From positions 1-42,564 of the IMG/VR virus record IMGVR_UViG_3300031624_000299: a stretch of 42,564 nt of DNA; one strand, 5' to 3'. Made by a program: the position numbers and the translations under genes. The notes beneath the pieces are model-generated. The model was not told the origin of the DNA. It made no database searches and was given only the letters and a program-made list of their open reading frames with translations. Position 1 is the first letter of the stretch, and the number at the start of each line of letters is the position of its first letter. Source of the DNA: a virus. Shown here in pieces: positions 41,701 to 42,564 of this stretch.

Positions 41701-42564
41701 CTTGGTCTTGGAGTCCTCGACGAGGGTGAGTCCCTCCCAATAGGTCATCAGTCCTTCCACGAAGTGATAGGCCTTTTCGTAATTCGTGGTCGAGAACTCC
41801 GTGGCGTAGGGCGGATCGAAATAGGCGAGATCGACCTTGGCCTCGGGCAGGAAGTCATTGATGTCTTTGCGGAAGGCCTTGCACTCCTTGCCGTTGTCGA
41901 ATACGAGGGCGTTGATGCGGGCCACGTTCTTGCGGAAACGGGTTTTGAACTCCTCGGGGCTGTCCTCCCGTTTTCCGTAACGGGTGGAGGAAGAGAAGTG
42001 ACCGAAGCCGCCTTTGCCAGACATACAGGTCTTGCCCAGAGTGAATAGGGCAATGTCTTTCTTGAAGCCCGAGAGCCGGTCAACATTGGCCCGGATCGTA
42101 TCGATCAGTCCGTGGACGCCCTTGGCGAAAAAGATGCCCTTGAAGTTGTCGCGGACGAAGCTCCCGGCCTTGGGATTGTCGACCAGCAGCGCCTCCACGT
42201 CCTCGTCGCTGAGCCGGATGCTGTCGTTTTCGATAATGGCCCGGGCGGCGTGATAACAGTAGTGAAGACGGTCGTTGGCCAGGACCCGCAGGCCCTTGGT
42301 CTTGAACATGTAGGCCACAACCGCCGACCCTGAAAAGGCGTCGGCCACGTATGACACTCCCTCCGGGGTGTGCTTCCAAATCCAATCGACCAGCTTCTGC
42401 TTCGAGCCGATGTAGTTGGTGATGTATTTCGGCCGTTTCTCCGGAGGCTCTTCCTCCGAGACATCGCCCGCCAGGGCTTCGAGCGCCTCAAAGTCCAGGT
42501 CAAGCGCGGCGTCTGTTTCCAGCAGGAAAGCCAGCCGGTCACGGTCGGTTGCGAATAGCTCCAT
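38704..42564 (-). CDS. Fusion polyprotein: two adenine methylases, prohead protease and scaffold
   Basis: 1286 aa; the ATG lies on the last three bases of the window, so it may be longer. Residues 45-375 are a D12-type adenine methylase (GSKQKL at 53-58, DAFSGSA at 75-81, FDPPY at 249-253). Residues 395-480 are a small domain seen in phage head genes (EIRYRVLDPERFE). Residues 525-865 are a second methylase (DAFSGGA at 552-558, LDPPY at 739-743). Residues 895-1060 are an XkdF/T4 gp21-like prohead protease, with candidate His950 and Ser1005 (NQVSMEC) and a Cys1015/1018/1029-His1031 zinc motif. Residues 1090-1286 are a charged coiled-coil scaffold. I see no stop or Shine-Dalgarno site at the domain borders. 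Confidence 0.85.
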   Translation of the reverse strand: MELFATDRDRLAFLLETDAALDLDFEALEALAGDVSEEEPPEKRPKYITNYIGSKQKLVDWIWKHTPEGVSYVADAFSGSAVVAYMFKTKGLRVLANDRLHYCYHAARAIIENDSIRLSDEDVEALLVDNPKAGSFVRDNFKGIFFAKGVHGLIDTIRANVDRLSGFKKDIALFTLGKTCMSGKGGFGHFSSSTRYGKREDSPEEFKTRFRKNVARINALVFDNGKECKAFRKDINDFLPEAKVDLAYFDPPYATEFSTTNYEKAYHFVEGLMTYWEGLTLVEDSKTKHYETDHKTVTRANAAEFFETFLGNAKHIPQWLISYRDHAFPTETEMRRIITALDRESSMRSHDHHYAITSRHGDASHAKERLFICSRSAGRSTKADAVASTETMTAQAIWEETESEIRYRVLDPERFEPDSFRRKTLEGVEGVAIIIGRLKKEFVPDGGNPRSMVLQSYRFVRKTDKNSDGWTVEKAKEWIEKNEAKKAADAALRVDANLRALADAPLGDSVDLLTCQGGKADPVRVTGFMGSKYLMLGWIERHVPNEADSLLDAFSGGANVAYHFKRKGLKVIANDLLRFPYHLARAVIENSSETLSDEDVERLLAPNPDAGTFIVDHFYGYYYTKPVLRWLDQVWANIQKLPGHKKDLALAALGITVKSKSAFGQFSRSKMNRKADLETAASLEQSQLSNPPLSKFIESFRRSIGQLNNLVFDNGKECKAFNLDAAEVVRRYGSDVLYLDPPYVTEFGSNDYEDSLHFIEGLMTKWADKTIQSNPRRNFPSRTRYTKESIRSLLETLAADARGKYATVLLSYRDRAYPREDEIKEIFAEHYGLVRVRGMEVDYNIAKDIGREGKHARELLFVSSKARSAPRSAAAYSHASCHTSIPVEIDATIPMALSAEAMDFVRNEGDPQFTFILCRVGTNKNGDHFTAEELAARYTTAVNKKIDLKHSQEFTDIVGGVVSANFIEDENSGRVECVGELFVSDSLHAQLAYKLIKKGIVNQVSMECDYEEGECSICGKRVQSKDDYCIHLRKYKGSDFQGKPVYEILHGVTFTGLGLLDRKGADDNARITQVASEQVEQTQTVEEGGPPMDEKQKAKNEAAEAAAQKKDEGGGGAVDDKARVKELEKENQELKQQVLALQKKLEEMEAERKAAANRKRAQKLIRRMEEQNISFGEDEEREKEIERLAGLSDEAFAATETAMDRMIRSNAEKAEKQKEEDGEDHAKAKTKAESQKKDAPMRSDAGVRPKDVDDQKTSLEDKLKSGFMAAYRHRVASAAGEPVATN

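Noticed and set aside
39895-42564. Separate genes for the two methylases and the protease
   Set aside because: In-frame ATGs at residues 392 and 895 exist but lack Shine-Dalgarno sequences, and no stop interrupts the frame. Kept as one polyprotein with an assembly-check caveat.
1-42564. CRISPR arrays, tRNA or rRNA genes, insertion sequences
   Set aside because: I saw no regularly spaced repeats, cloverleaf-like segments, transposase motifs or terminal inverted repeats in this window.

Overview
The window is about 42.6 kb in which every supported gene lies on the minus strand, so transcription runs from position 42564 down to 1. It joins two blocks. Positions 10690-42564 are the head, connector, tail and baseplate region of a contractile-tailed (myovirus-type) phage, most likely a prophage. 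Positions 1-10484 are a defence island: an XRE regulator, a type I restriction-modification system, remnants of two modification genes, a SIR2-HerA pair, and a sigma-like/anti-sigma-like pair at the left edge. I see no integrase, terminase, portal, replication gene, tRNA, rRNA, CRISPR array or insertion sequence. Phage ends and att sites therefore cannot be placed. By eye, GC is near 60-65% in the head genes, mid-50s in the R-M genes and around 45-50% in the SIR2-HerA genes. Clean Shine-Dalgarno sites and the gene families suggest a GC-rich Gram-negative bacterium (perhaps a Desulfobacterota-like or other proteobacterial host), but this is a weak inference.

Phage block in transcription order. 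A giant open frame (38704-42564) fuses two DNA adenine methylase domains to a prohead protease and a coiled-coil scaffold. It is followed by a decoration protein, the HK97-fold major capsid protein, four or five connector/neck/terminator proteins, a small pre-sheath protein, sheath and tube. Next comes a tail assembly chaperone with a -1 frameshift signal and the tape measure protein. Then come two hub-proximal proteins, the gpD-like hub, an M15 peptidase, a holin-like protein, the OB-fold spike, a GT2 glycosyltransferase, a coiled-coil membrane protein, the PAAR tip and two beta-rich unknowns. The baseplate wedge set follows (gp25-like, gpJ-like, gpI-like), and the block ends with a fibre/adsorption module that includes a DUF4815-type protein of 1182 aa and a five-bladed beta-propeller glycosidase-like protein. 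Gaps are mostly under 20 bp and many stops and starts overlap, so this is one late operon.

Defence block in transcription order. An XRE regulator has its own promoter and palindromic operator. It is followed by hsdR, an hsdM gene fused to a single half-HsdS, a 47-codon orphan HsdS C-terminus, a truncated Dam-like methylase, SIR2, HerA, a possible small ORF, a helical protein that may be sigma-like, and a zinc-finger anti-sigma-like gene cut by the window edge. Tight spacing and ATGA overlaps suggest a long transcript. The R-M enzyme would distinguish self from non-self DNA by methylation. SIR2-HerA is a known anti-phage pairing in which a ring-forming ATPase works with a SIR2-type effector, probably acting on NAD+.

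The observations most worth checking are the methylase-methylase-protease-scaffold polyprotein, the T TTT TTG frameshift site in exactly the conserved place before the tape measure gene, the glycosyltransferase embedded in the spike cluster, and the decayed modification genes translationally coupled to SIR2-HerA.
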